Numbered from the stretch's first letter, positions 1 to 9,797 are shown. The stretch: 18,599 bases of DNA from Alphaproteobacteria bacterium (GCA_009936885.1 JAACDT010000087.1:1-18599), one strand, 5' to 3'. A program made the numbers and translations. The notes: a model not told the origin generated them from the letters alone.

Positions 1-591
1 AAACTGCTCAACGGCGATAACCAGCCGCAATCTCTTGAGCCTTGGTGCTAAAAACTCCATTATTCTGGCAAGAGCAGTAAAAACCGCAATATCAGCTGAC
101 ATTCTTTTGTGAATATTAGGTCTGAGGATTTTTACAGCAACATCGCGCCCATCAATCAGTTGTGCTTTGTGAACTTGCGCTACTGATGCTGCAGCAACAG
201 GCTTTTCGTTAAAAACAGCGAAAATTTCGTCTAATTTTTTACCTGTTTCTGCTTCTATTGTTTCTATTACAAGTCGTGATGAGAAAGCAGGAAGACTGTC
301 CTGAAGCAAGACCAGGCCACGCGCAATATCCGGGCCTAGTAAATCTGAGCGAGTGGATAATGCCTGCCCAAACTTAATAAAAACTGGGCCTAATTTTTGC
401 AATGCAATGCAGAGCGTCTCTCCAGCTTTTTTTCGGCTATTTCTTCCAGCAATAAGGAAGTCTATAAATCTGAAAAAAGTTTTCTGCCAGCTCGGTAAAG
501 GGGCAAGCCTGCTTATATGGCCAAGCACCCCTGCTCTTCCAAGCACAAATCCAATATAAGGCACTCTTAATATTGCAATTAGATAAGGCAT
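1..591 (-). CDS. ubiB: UbiB-family atypical kinase/ATPase for ubiquinone biosynthesis (partial, C-terminus outside window)
   Basis: The ABC1/ADCK/UbiB family of membrane-associated atypical kinases/ATPases supports the aerobic ubiquinone pathway, probably by helping lipid intermediates or the Ubi complex at the inner membrane. The 197 visible codons start at ATG 591-589 and run off the window at base 1, so only the N-terminal part is present. The family signature KxGQ is seen as FIKFGQALSTRSDLLG, followed by the Ala-rich ASVAQVHKA loop and the nucleotide-pocket lysine in VAVKILRP; these replace the normal glycine-rich loop of protein kinases. The gene follows ubiE with a TGATG junction (stop and start share base 591), which implies translational coupling. 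Family assignment is firm; biochemical role is known only from family work in E. coli and mitochondria. Confidence 0.93.
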   Translation of the reverse strand, partial: MPYLIAILRVPYIGFVLGRAGVLGHISRLAPLPSWQKTFFRFIDFLIAGRNSRKKAGETLCIALQKLGPVFIKFGQALSTRSDLLGPDIARGLVLLQDSLPAFSSRLVIETIEAETGKKLDEIFAVFNEKPVAAASVAQVHKAQLIDGRDVAVKILRPNIHKRMSADIAVFTALARIMEFLAPRLKRLRLVIAVEQF

Positions 592-1367
592 CAGTCTAAT
601 TTCCACCCCGAATGGATTGCCGCAATTCCTCCTGATAGACTTCGCACTTTTATTTGCGCCATTCCTGTATCTGCCATCATTGTGCATAGCTCGGCTTGCG
701 AGGGAAACTGGCGAATAGACTCAACTAAATAATGATAGGATTGCACATCACCTGCTACGAGCAGTCCTAGTTTTGGAAGTACATTAAAAGACCACCTGTC
801 ATAAACATCAGATAATAAGGGGTTTTTGACATGGGAGAATTCAAGACAGCAAAACCGGCCACCAGGTTTTAGAATTCGAACAATCTGGTTTAAAGCTTTC
901 ATTCTGTCAGGAACGTTTCTTAGTCCAAACGCGATGGTAACCCTATCTACACTGTTATCTGCAAGGGGTATATCTTGTGCATCGCCAGCTAACCAGTTAA
1001 GCTTATCTTGATATTTATTCATCACTTTTCGTTTTTGGCCAGCAGCAAGCATTTGCTCATTAATATCAATTACATGTGCAAATTGGCCGCCCCTTTGCAA
1101 AAACTTTAAGGAAACATCGCCTGTTCCACCCGCCAAATCAGCTAATATTTGATTTGGGCGAGGTGCCATCCAGTCAAGTAAAGCTTCTTTCCACAGCCGA
1201 TGCACGCCAACGCTCATCAAATCATTCATAATGTCATAGGAGGATGCAACTGAATCAAATACTTCATTCACCAGATTCTGTTTTTGACTAAGCGCGACAG
1301 TGCGATATCCGAAATCAACTTGCGAAACAGGTGAAGGGTCTAAGTTATTTTGGGCATCTGTACTCAT
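591..1367 (-). CDS. ubiE: Ubiquinone/menaquinone biosynthesis C-methyltransferase UbiE
   Basis: SAM-dependent C-methyltransferase that methylates the 2-polyprenyl-6-methoxy-1,4-benzoquinol ring in ubiquinone synthesis (and demethylmenaquinol where menaquinone is made). The protein is 258 aa, close to the family length of about 250. Visible signatures are VFDSVASSYDIMNDLMS (36-52), the SAM-binding loop LADLAGGTGDVSL (75-87), AGDAQDIPLADNSVD (127-141) followed by IAFGLRNVPDR (145-155), LEFSHV (175-180) and the C-terminal block YHYLVESIRQFP (211-222). ATG 1367-1365 is preceded on the minus strand by an AGGAAA-like Shine-Dalgarno. It is the first gene of a minus-strand unit with ubiB, diverging from mutM. 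Its quinone product is thematically related to the RegB quinone-sensing kinase further along. Confidence 0.96.
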   Translation of the reverse strand: MSTDAQNNLDPSPVSQVDFGYRTVALSQKQNLVNEVFDSVASSYDIMNDLMSVGVHRLWKEALLDWMAPRPNQILADLAGGTGDVSLKFLQRGGQFAHVIDINEQMLAAGQKRKVMNKYQDKLNWLAGDAQDIPLADNSVDRVTIAFGLRNVPDRMKALNQIVRILKPGGRFCCLEFSHVKNPLLSDVYDRWSFNVLPKLGLLVAGDVQSYHYLVESIRQFPSQAELCTMMADTGMAQIKVRSLSGGIAAIHSGWKLD

Positions 1368-1405
1368 GTATTGAGTTTCCTGAAATTAATCATACATTAT
1401 ATTAT

Positions 1406-1434
1406 GATATAGGGCGTATGCATTCCCTCTTCAA
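1406..1434 (-). promoter_or_regulatory. Candidate ubiE-ubiB promoter
   Basis: Read on the minus strand, TTGAAG (1434-1429) is followed after 17 nt by TATATC (1411-1406), which also contains CTATAT one base earlier; this resembles the alphaproteobacterial TTGAC-N17-CTATAT pattern. A perfect TATAAT lies at 1401-1396 but has no good -35. The start codon of ubiE is about 40-60 nt downstream. The call rests on consensus matching only, in an AT-rich region where chance matches are common. Confidence 0.35.
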
Positions 1435-1480
1435 ATATCCAATCTAATATGTGATGACCTTATAACAGGATAACCTTAAA

Positions 1481-1488
1481 AGAGGAAA
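1481..1488 (+). promoter_or_regulatory. Ribosome binding site fixing the TTG start of mutM
   Basis: AGAGGAAA sits 7 nt upstream of TTG 1496-1498. Because MutM must begin Met-Pro-Glu-Leu-Pro (Pro2 is the nucleophile after Met removal), this site together with the protein chemistry fixes the rare TTG start. Confidence 0.75.
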
Positions 1489-1495
1489 CTGAAGA

Positions 1496-2317
1496 TTGCC
1501 AGAATTACCAGAAGTGGAAACAGTCAAGCGCGCTATTGCACCTATGATAACAGGCAAGCGAATTACAGATATATTTGTTGGCTCAAAAGGATTGCGTTGG
1601 CCGTTTCCTAAGTCTCTTGAAAGCGCGCTCGAAGGCAAGCGTTGCGGAGCCCCCACAAGGCGCGGAAAATATATCTTAATTCCAGTTTTTAATCGGCAAA
1701 TCCTTCTAATCCATCTTGGGATGTCAGGTTCTATCCGGATTTACGCCAATCGTCCGAATCTGCAAAAGCATGACCATTTCGCGCTAGGCTTTGAGGGGGG
1801 TGAATGGCTTGTACTTTGCGACCCAAGGAGGTTTGGCTTTGTTGACTTATTCTCCGAATCGGAGATAGAGTCGCATTGGCTTCTGAAGAACCTTGGTCCT
1901 GAGCCGCTCTGTGAAGATTTTACGGTAGAGTATCTTATGGCTCAGACAGCAGGCAAAACATGCACGATAAAGTCACTTTTGTTAGATCAGACGAAAGTGG
2001 CTGGCATTGGTAATATTTACGCAGCAGAAGCCTTATTTATGGCGGGCATTTCTCCCAAACGACAAGCAAAGACTATTCAGCGAGCACGGGCTGAGCGGCT
2101 TGTTCCCGCTATTCAATTAATTTTACGTAAAGCAATTAAGGCTGGGGGGACAAGTGTTCGTGACCATATACAGCCAGGCGGGGAAATTGGATATTTTGTC
2201 CAATCACTGCAGATTTACGGAAGGTCTGGGGAGCATTGTGTGAAATGTGGCTCTATTGTAAAGGAAATCAAGCAAACAGGACGAACAACGTTTCATTGCA
2301 GCTTGTGTCAACGTTGA
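1496..2317 (+). CDS. mutM: Formamidopyrimidine-DNA glycosylase (Fpg)
   Basis: Bifunctional DNA glycosylase/AP lyase of base excision repair that removes 8-oxoguanine and formamidopyrimidines. The 273-aa product has the complete family layout: N-terminal MPELPEVETV with Pro2 as Schiff-base nucleophile and Glu3 as acid, the catalytic Lys58 in RRGKYI, the void-filling loop LGMSGS (74-79), a helix-two-turn-helix region, and a C-terminal zinc finger with Cys248, Cys251, Cys268 and Cys271, including Arg263 in QTGRTTFHC. Translation starts at TTG 1496; the absolute need for Pro2 excludes alternatives. The gene diverges from ubiE and is followed after 39 nt by a small exported-protein gene. The mutM-rpsT-dnaA neighbourhood is common in alphaproteobacteria. 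All catalytic residues are intact. Confidence 0.97.
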   Translation: MPELPEVETVKRAIAPMITGKRITDIFVGSKGLRWPFPKSLESALEGKRCGAPTRRGKYILIPVFNRQILLIHLGMSGSIRIYANRPNLQKHDHFALGFEGGEWLVLCDPRRFGFVDLFSESEIESHWLLKNLGPEPLCEDFTVEYLMAQTAGKTCTIKSLLLDQTKVAGIGNIYAAEALFMAGISPKRQAKTIQRARAERLVPAIQLILRKAIKAGGTSVRDHIQPGGEIGYFVQSLQIYGRSGEHCVKCGSIVKEIKQTGRTTFHCSLCQR

Positions 2318-2356
2318 TTCCTGTTACTATTAGCTATCTAGATTAGGAATTAATAA

Positions 2357-2755
2357 ATGGCTATTTTAACCTTAAAAACCGCTTTGCCAATTCGAATATC
2401 TGCACTTTTGGTTATTTTATTAATCAGCAATATTTTGCCAAAACTAGTCTTTGCCCAACAGCCAGATACTATTAGCTTTATAGATGATATTCCACTGATG
2501 GAGACGATGAATGTTGAACCTGAATTTAGCTTTAGTTTTGATTCCCCCTCTGGCCGCATCATCATTCTGATTGCAACTTCGGATGACAAAAAAGAAACAG
2601 TCGCACAATTTTATGATGAGGTAATGCCGAAACTTGGTTGGATGATTAAGGATAGCGGATATGTAAGGGGGGCAGAAAAATTTCAGTTATTATCTTCTAA
2701 TAATCAAAATGGGATAATTTGGCGATTAAGCATAACGCCTATATCAACAGAATAA
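2357..2755 (+). CDS. Small secreted protein of unknown function between mutM and rpsT
   Basis: A 132-aa protein with a clear N-terminal signal peptide: positively charged start, hydrophobic stretch around residues 14-30 and a plausible cleavage after Val-Phe-Ala33. The mature part of about 100 aa begins with a SFIDDIPLM segment, contains FSFDSPSGRIIILIATS and then QFYDEVMPKLGWMIKD, a pattern of a small alpha/beta periplasmic domain; no cysteines or obvious catalytic residues are seen. Similar short proteins with an FYxxxLPxLGW segment occur beside mutM/rpsT in other alphaproteobacteria as far as I recall, but I cannot name a function. ATG 2357 has an AGGAA Shine-Dalgarno 7 nt upstream. It may be co-transcribed with mutM. 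Secretion is inferred; the role is unknown. Confidence 0.8.
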   Translation: MAILTLKTALPIRISALLVILLISNILPKLVFAQQPDTISFIDDIPLMETMNVEPEFSFSFDSPSGRIIILIATSDDKKETVAQFYDEVMPKLGWMIKDSGYVRGAEKFQLLSSNNQNGIIWRLSITPISTE

Positions 2756-2789
2756 CCCTCAAAATTTGGCGGAAAAACATCATTATGGG

Positions 2790-2818
2790 TTGACTTAATG
2801 ACCTGTTCGGCATAGTTA
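2790..2818 (+). promoter_or_regulatory. Candidate rpsT promoter
   Basis: TTGACT (2790-2795) is followed after 17 nt by TAGTTA (2813-2818), about 36 nt before the rpsT start. The -35 is strong, the -10 is weak. A dedicated promoter is expected for a highly expressed ribosomal protein gene with its own terminator. Confidence 0.4.
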
Positions 2819-2853
2819 CACTACTCAAATTTGTAAGTCATGGAAGGTAGCCA

Positions 2854-3129
2854 ATGGCGAATCATAAGTCAGCCAAAAAAAGAATCCGTAGAAACCAAGC
2901 TAGAGCAGAGATAAATAAGTCGCGAATCAGCCGTATCCGCACATTTATCAAGAAAGTGGAATCAGCGATTGGAACAGGTGATGTAGCTGCTGCTAAACTT
3001 GCGTTGAAGGAAGCACAACCTGAAATTATGCGTGGTGTAAGTAAAGGCGTTCTGCATAAGAATACCGCATCTAGAAAAATGTCTCGACTCGCTGCAAGCG
3101 TAAAAAAAATATCGGTTAATGCTGCATAG
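2854..3129 (+). CDS. rpsT: 30S ribosomal protein bS20
   Basis: Small-subunit ribosomal protein that binds the 5' domain and helix 44 of 16S rRNA. The 91-aa, strongly basic, helical protein has the typical [15 protein letters not shown] start, the [13 protein letters not shown] helix and the [17 protein letters not shown] segment. ATG 2854 has a GGAAGG Shine-Dalgarno at 2842-2847. The gene is monocistronic in appearance: a candidate promoter precedes it and a strong intrinsic terminator follows. Placement just upstream of dnaA is the usual arrangement in many alphaproteobacteria. Confidence 0.97.
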   Translation: MANHKSAKKRIRRNQARAEINKSRISRIRTFIKKVESAIGTGDVAAAKLALKEAQPEIMRGVSKGVLHKNTASRKMSRLAASVKKISVNAA

Positions 3130-3170
3130 GATTTTGCCGCGCTTGAGTTACGTTCATACATTATTAACAT

Positions 3171-3196
3171 AAGAGGGTCTAAGCCCTCTTTTTTTT
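3171..3196 (+). terminator. Rho-independent terminator after rpsT
   Basis: A perfect 7-bp stem, AAGAGGG (3171-3177) and CCCTCTT (3184-3190), with a 6-nt loop is followed directly by six more T residues (an 8-T run in all). This isolates rpsT from dnaA. Confidence 0.9.
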
Positions 3197-3348
3197 CGCT
3201 CCTATTTGCGGCCCAAAACTGATTCGTTTTTCTAAGAGATTGAATCTGTTACATAACCCACTTATCTTCCGAAAACTAGACAAAGTTATGTCAAGCGTTT
3301 TATCATAAAAATAAAAAATTTATTTCTTCTTTTACTCCAGATTCCTGC

Positions 3349-3378
3349 TTGATCCAAAGTTTGTAACAAGGGTATTCT
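3349..3378 (+). promoter_or_regulatory. Candidate dnaA promoter
   Basis: TTGATC (3349-3354) is separated by 18 nt from TATTCT (3373-3378); a second -10-like TATGAT lies at 3381-3386. Transcription from either would place the 9-bp dyad at 3395-3419 near the 5' end of the mRNA. Consensus matching only. Confidence 0.3.
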
Positions 3379-3394
3379 TCTATGATGAATTGAT

Positions 3395-3419
3395 GAGATT
3401 AAACTCGTCTTTTAATCTC
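3395..3419 (+). repeat. Perfect 9-bp inverted repeat in the dnaA leader
   Basis: GAGATTAAA (3395-3403) and its exact complement TTTAATCTC (3411-3419) flank a 7-nt loop. It ends 11 nt before the Shine-Dalgarno and is not followed by a T-run, so it is not a terminator; it could be an operator or an mRNA hairpin affecting dnaA translation or stability. Confidence 0.6.
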
Positions 3420-3441
3420 GAATAGTTTGTCAGGAATATTT

Positions 3442-3450
3442 TGTGGAAAA
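3442..3450 (-). promoter_or_regulatory. DnaA box overlapping the dnaA start codon
   Basis: The minus strand reads TTTTCCACA, a full match to the relaxed DnaA-box consensus TTWTNCACA. It covers the GTG start codon (3443-3445). Binding here could give autoregulation of dnaA; this is inferred from the match and its position. Confidence 0.45.
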
Positions 3451-4912
3451 AGATTTTTATAAAAAAGAAGAAATTTCTCACATAAGCAAAGAGACAACTA
3501 TTCAAGAAGATACCAGACAGAGTGATAATTCCAGTAAAAGCGCATCACTTCATTCAGATGAATACTGGGCACAAATTAGCAATCATATCCGCAAAGAAAT
3601 TGGCGATACAGCATGGCGTAACTGGATAAAACCGCTTCATTTTGCGGGTGTAGAATCAGAAATTATTCAGCTTGAAACCACAAGTAGGTTGGTTCGTGAC
3701 AGGGTGAGTTCACATTATTCTGATAAATTACGCATTATTGCAAAAACCTTGTCTTTGCCAATCTCCGGGTTCGAGATAGAGTGGAGCGAGAAGTTGCTTA
3801 TCATGGATGCAAACGCCACACATACTAGCAAGCCACCTAGAATCACTAAAATGCAGGAGAGTGCGAGGAATAATCCAGCATTATCTCCCACCCATGGGCT
3901 TGATCCTCGTTTTACATTTTCAAATTTTATTGTCGGCAAGCCTAATGAGTTAGCATTCGCTGCTGCAAGACGCGTTGTAGAGAGTGCCACCGCTGCCTTT
4001 AACCCCTTATTTTTATATAGCGGGGTTGGACTTGGTAAAACACATTTGATGCATGCAATAGCTTGGGAAGTTAATGCGCGTCAGCCTAGTCGAAAAGTCA
4101 TGTATCTTTCTGCTGAGAAATTTATGTATCGCTTTATTCAGGCGCTTAGGCATCATGATACAATGACCTTCAAAGAACAGTTCCGTTCAGTTGATGTATT
4201 AATGATTGATGATGTTCAATTTATTTCTGGCAAAGAGTCAACACCAGAAGAATTCTTTCATACGTTTAATGCAGTGGTAGATGAAGGCAAACAGGTGGTT
4301 TTATCTGCCGATAAATCGCCAACTGATTTATCTGGAATGGAAGAGCGACTTAGAAGCCGTCTTGGTTGGGGTATGGTTGCAGATATTCATGCAACAACTT
4401 ATGAGTTAAGGTTAGGTATTCTAATCTCAAAGCGAGATTCTGTGGTGGTTAATGTTCCAGATGCAGTGCTTGAATTTCTAGCGCATAAAATCACCAGCAA
4501 TATACGTGAATTAGAAGGTGCTTTTAATAGAATCGTTGCTCATGCAAGTCTTGTTGGCACTACTATAACGGTTGAAATGGCTCGTGAAACTTTGGCAGAC
4601 TTAATAAGAGCGTCTAGCCGAAGAGTTACTGTTGATGATATTCAAAAACAGGTCTCAAAGCATTTTTCTATTAGGACTTCTGATATGTTTTCGGCAAGGC
4701 GTGCCAGATCGATTGCAAGGCCACGTCAAATAGCCATGTATTTGGCAAAGAATCTTACAACATCATCCTACCCTGAGATCGGCAGAAAATTCGGTGGAAG
4801 AGATCATACGACTATTATGCATGCCGTTAAAAAGATAGAAGAGCTGCTTATACATGATAGCGAGCTGAGTGATGATGTTGAGTTGTTACGCTCTTTATTA
4901 TCGGATAACTAA
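3443..4912 (+). CDS. dnaA: Chromosomal replication initiator protein DnaA
   Basis: AAA+ initiator that binds DnaA boxes at oriC, melts the origin and recruits the helicase. The 489-aa protein has domain I starting near YWAQISNHIRKEIG (about residues 41-54), a linker rich in Ser/Thr/Pro, the AAA+ domain with Walker A GVGLGKTH (194-201, Lys199) and Walker B LMIDDVQF (253-260), the arginine-rich RLRSRLGWG segment (box VII region), and domain IV with the DNA-binding signature GGRDHTTIMHAV (451 onwards). Start is GTG 3443 with CAGGAA 6 nt upstream; the first 35 or so residues are a charged, poorly conserved extension typical of alphaproteobacterial DnaA. A DnaA box covers the start codon and a 9-bp dyad precedes it, both possible control points. 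It heads the dnaA-dnaN-recF-gyrB block. Confidence 0.98.
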   Translation: MEKDFYKKEEISHISKETTIQEDTRQSDNSSKSASLHSDEYWAQISNHIRKEIGDTAWRNWIKPLHFAGVESEIIQLETTSRLVRDRVSSHYSDKLRIIAKTLSLPISGFEIEWSEKLLIMDANATHTSKPPRITKMQESARNNPALSPTHGLDPRFTFSNFIVGKPNELAFAAARRVVESATAAFNPLFLYSGVGLGKTHLMHAIAWEVNARQPSRKVMYLSAEKFMYRFIQALRHHDTMTFKEQFRSVDVLMIDDVQFISGKESTPEEFFHTFNAVVDEGKQVVLSADKSPTDLSGMEERLRSRLGWGMVADIHATTYELRLGILISKRDSVVVNVPDAVLEFLAHKITSNIRELEGAFNRIVAHASLVGTTITVEMARETLADLIRASSRRVTVDDIQKQVSKHFSIRTSDMFSARRARSIARPRQIAMYLAKNLTTSSYPEIGRKFGGRDHTTIMHAVKKIEELLIHDSELSDDVELLRSLLSDN

Positions 4913-4962
4913 AACTAGCAATAGATCTGTATTATTTTAACGACATCTTGATGCTAAAAAGG

Positions 4963-4990
4963 TTTGGCATACAACATTTTGTATGTCAAA
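4963..4990 (+). repeat. 12-bp inverted repeat in the dnaA-dnaN spacer
   Basis: TTTGGCATACAA (4963-4974) and TTGTATGTCAAA (4979-4990) pair over 12 positions with one G-U, around a 4-nt loop. No T-run follows on the plus strand, so read-through into dnaN is expected. It ends 28 nt before the dnaN Shine-Dalgarno and may be an operator or an RNA processing/regulatory hairpin. Confidence 0.65.
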
Positions 4991-5018
4991 ATAGGGCAAA
5001 TCACCTGATTTCTCTGGT

Positions 5019-5023
5019 GGAGG
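5019..5023 (+). promoter_or_regulatory. Strong Shine-Dalgarno fixing the dnaN start
   Basis: GGAGG lies 5 nt before ATG 5029. It supports starting dnaN at 5029 instead of at the upstream in-frame TTG 4948 or ATG 4951, which would add 27 unconserved residues and translate through the hairpin at 4963-4990. Confidence 0.85.
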
Positions 5024-5028
5024 TAGAA

Positions 5029-6132
5029 ATGAAAATAGCCATTGATCGTATGAACCTACTACGACCGCTTAGTCACATTAATTCAGTGGTTGAGCGCCGT
5101 AATACAATCCCTATTTTATCGAATGTTGTATTACATGCAGCATCTGAAAAATTATCCCTAACAGCAACTGATAAGGATATGGATATTATTACCACAACGC
5201 CATGTTCAATCTCTAGTGAGGGTGGTACTACAATTCCAGCGCATCTGTTGTTTGAAATTGTCAAAAAATTACCAGAAGGTGCAGAGATTCAAATTCAAGT
5301 TGCCGATGGCCATGCACAGGTGAGCGCAGGACGAAGTAGCTTTAACCTGCCGACCCTACCAGTAGAAGATTTTCCAGCTATAAATAGCTCTGATATGCCA
5401 ATTAGTTTCTCACTAACCGCGCCAGACCTAAGACATCTTATCGATACTACCAAATTTGCCGTATCTACTGAGGAAACCAGATATTATCTTAACGGAATTT
5501 ATGTACATTTTGCAGATACAACCAATTTAACAGCGGTCGCAACAGATGGACACAGACTTGCATTATCACAGATGCAATCCCCAGCAGGAGCAGAGAATAT
5601 GCCAGCTGTTATCGTACCTCGCAAAGCTGTCTCAGAGTTAAGAAAACTCTTGGATGACGAGCCACAAGAGGTGGATATACAATTATCAGATACACGGGCA
5701 GAATTCAGTGTTGGAGATATAAGGCTTACCACCAAACTTATTGATGGTTCTTTTCCTGATTATAAGCGTGTAATCCCAGTAGGTAATGATAAAATAATCT
5801 CAGTTGATGTAGACCTTTTAAGTGCTGCTGTGGATCGTGTTTCAACGATTGCTTCTGACAAATCACGCTCCATAAAACTCAATATCAGGTCAGGTCAACT
5901 TATCTTATCAGCAACGAACCCAGATGCATCAAGTGCGACTGAAATGCTTGAAATTACCTATGCTGGAGAGCCAATAGACATTGGATTTAACGCAAGATAT
6001 CTAATGGATATTCTATCTCAGGTCCAAGGCGAAATGATTACCATTGAGTTAGCTGATTCAGGATCACCAAGTTTGCTTCGCGATCCGGAGGATGATACTA
6101 GTATTTGTGTTCTTATGCCGATGCGAGTATAG
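5029..6132 (+). CDS. dnaN: DNA polymerase III beta sliding clamp
   Basis: Ring-shaped processivity clamp that tethers DNA polymerase III and many repair proteins to DNA. With the start at ATG 5029 the product is 367 aa, the normal family length, and begins with the canonical MKIAIDRMNLLRPL followed by VVERRNTIPILSNV. Three repeated clamp domains follow; visible family segments include TATDKDMDI in domain 1, the TRYYLNGIYVH and AVATDGHRLAL blocks of domain 2, and the domain 2/3 IDGSFPDYKRVIP segment. The C-terminus SICVLMPMRV is the standard ending that forms part of the peptide-binding cleft. The longer reading frame from 4948 is rejected because of the excellent GGAGG at 5019. It lies 116 nt after dnaA and 11 nt before recF, so co-transcription is likely. 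Confidence 0.97.
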   Translation: MKIAIDRMNLLRPLSHINSVVERRNTIPILSNVVLHAASEKLSLTATDKDMDIITTTPCSISSEGGTTIPAHLLFEIVKKLPEGAEIQIQVADGHAQVSAGRSSFNLPTLPVEDFPAINSSDMPISFSLTAPDLRHLIDTTKFAVSTEETRYYLNGIYVHFADTTNLTAVATDGHRLALSQMQSPAGAENMPAVIVPRKAVSELRKLLDDEPQEVDIQLSDTRAEFSVGDIRLTTKLIDGSFPDYKRVIPVGNDKIISVDVDLLSAAVDRVSTIASDKSRSIKLNIRSGQLILSATNPDASSATEMLEITYAGEPIDIGFNARYLMDILSQVQGEMITIELADSGSPSLLRDPEDDTSICVLMPMRV

Positions 6133-6143
6133 TAAACAGTTCT

Positions 6144-7331
6144 ATGGCTTTAACTTCCACAGTGCGTTTTGGCTCGCAACCCGTCTCAAACGCAAAACAG
6201 TATCGAATAAGCCATTGGCTAAGCCAAATTCGTTTATCAAATTTTCGTAATTATCTGGAACTGGCAATTACAATAGACAAGGCACCTGTCGTGCTTGTTG
6301 GAAAGAATGGTACAGGAAAAACAAATTTGATGGAGGCTATTTCACTGCTTGCGCCAGGTCGTGGTTTGCGACGGTCAGGCAGGGATGAAATCACCTTCAG
6401 AGATTTGGGTAGAGATTTGGGAAATGATAGCTCTGCTTCCAAGATTTGGGCGTTATCTGCAAATCTCACCACTAATATCACTGACTGGCAGATAGGCACA
6501 GGCATATCAGAAGAACGTAAACAAAGAGTAATAAAAATCAATCAGCAGATAGAATCTCAAGCAATGCTTGCACAAATTTGTGCTGTTTCTTGGCTTACAC
6601 CGCAAATGGATGGATTGTTTTTAGATAGCCCAAATTCAAGGAGACGTTTCCTGGATAGGCTGGCAATCGCTTTTGATGCTGCGCACTCAGGACGGTTATC
6701 AAGGTATGATAAACTATACAGAGAGAGAAATCGAATGTTGGCAGATGAGATTAGGGATACTGCGTGGTATCAGGTAAATGACACGCTGTTAGCTGAAACC
6801 GGAGTTGCAATTATGGCCACTCGCCATGCCTTGATAGAAGATATTAACCGAACGGTTCATAATATGCAGACAGAATTTCCAAAATTCACAGCTAAATTAG
6901 TGGGTGGTGGTTCAGAATTATTGCATAAAATTCCAGCCATAGAGCTTGAAGATAGAATAAGGCAGTCTGCCATGCAAAATCGGGATTCACATAATACCTC
7001 GATGATGGGGCCGCATATGACGGATTTATATGTTACACATAGCCAGAAAAATCAGCTTGCAAATGAAGCATCAACCGGAGAGCAGAAAGCGCTGCTTATC
7101 ACCTTTATTCTGGCTCATGCCCAGTTGCAATCAGATAGATTAAATAAGCCACCATTATTATTACTTGATGATGTTGCTGCATTATTAGATCCATGGCGCA
7201 GAGATGCTTTGTTTGAGGCGTGCTCAGCTTTAGCAGGACAAGTATGGTATAGTGGAAGCGATGAGCGAAGTTTCCACTCTCTTAAATCAAAAGCGCAGTT
7301 TTTTTACGTGAATGATGGTAGTATAAATTAA
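6144..7331 (+). CDS. recF: DNA replication and repair protein RecF
   Basis: SMC-like ATPase that, with RecO and RecR, loads RecA onto gapped DNA at stalled forks. From ATG 6144 the product is 395 aa, slightly longer than the usual 360-380 because about 25 residues precede the conserved ISHWLSQIRLSNFRNYLEL start. Walker A is GKNGTGKT (53-60), the ABC signature is STGEQKALLI (310-319) and Walker B is LLLLDDVAALLD with Asp342/Asp343. The start is the least certain part: no good Shine-Dalgarno precedes 6144, and an in-frame TTG at 6105 inside dnaN is possible but poorly spaced from a GGAGG at 6087. The gene is 11 nt downstream of dnaN, so coupling by reinitiation is plausible. Confidence 0.95.
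   Translation: MALTSTVRFGSQPVSNAKQYRISHWLSQIRLSNFRNYLELAITIDKAPVVLVGKNGTGKTNLMEAISLLAPGRGLRRSGRDEITFRDLGRDLGNDSSASKIWALSANLTTNITDWQIGTGISEERKQRVIKINQQIESQAMLAQICAVSWLTPQMDGLFLDSPNSRRRFLDRLAIAFDAAHSGRLSRYDKLYRERNRMLADEIRDTAWYQVNDTLLAETGVAIMATRHALIEDINRTVHNMQTEFPKFTAKLVGGGSELLHKIPAIELEDRIRQSAMQNRDSHNTSMMGPHMTDLYVTHSQKNQLANEASTGEQKALLITFILAHAQLQSDRLNKPPLLLLDDVAALLDPWRRDALFEACSALAGQVWYSGSDERSFHSLKSKAQFFYVNDGSIN

Positions 7332-9796
<2,465 letters not shown>

Positions 9797-9797
<1 letters not shown>

Larger units (their letters stand above)
3197..3442 (+). other. Non-coding dnaA leader region
   Basis: The rest of the 313-bp gap between rpsT and dnaA contains no plausible gene on either strand. 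It holds an AT-rich tract at about 3298-3335, a loose 7-bp inverted pair ACATAAC/GTTATGT (3251-3257 and 3285-3291), the candidate dnaA promoter, a perfect 9-bp dyad (3395-3419) and the dnaA Shine-Dalgarno CAGGAA (3431-3436). Only one good DnaA box is seen, over the start codon, so I do not call this oriC. Confidence 0.6.

Noticed and set aside
352..360. DnaA-box-like AGTGGATAA (minus strand TTATCCACT)
   Set aside because: It lies inside conserved ubiB codons for Leu-Ser-Thr in the KxGQ region, is isolated, and differs from consensus at the last base; a coding coincidence.
3130..3442. Possible oriC upstream of dnaA
   Set aside because: There is an AT-rich tract but only one good DnaA box, and it covers the dnaA start codon. 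Without a cluster of boxes I see no support for an origin; GC-skew over the whole chromosome would decide.
4963..4990. Intrinsic terminator after dnaA
   Set aside because: The stem is good, but the plus-strand sequence that follows is AAATAGGG and not a T-run; a T-run exists only on the opposite strand, where no gene needs it.
4948..5028. N-terminal extension of dnaN from TTG 4948
   Set aside because: The extra 27 residues are not part of the clamp family and span the 12-bp hairpin; ATG 5029 has a strong GGAGG and the canonical MKI start.
6105..6143. Longer RecF starting at TTG 6105 within dnaN
   Set aside because: It would need a rare start 13 nt from the nearest GGAGG and adds residues before an already long N-terminus; ATG 6144 is preferred, though not proven.
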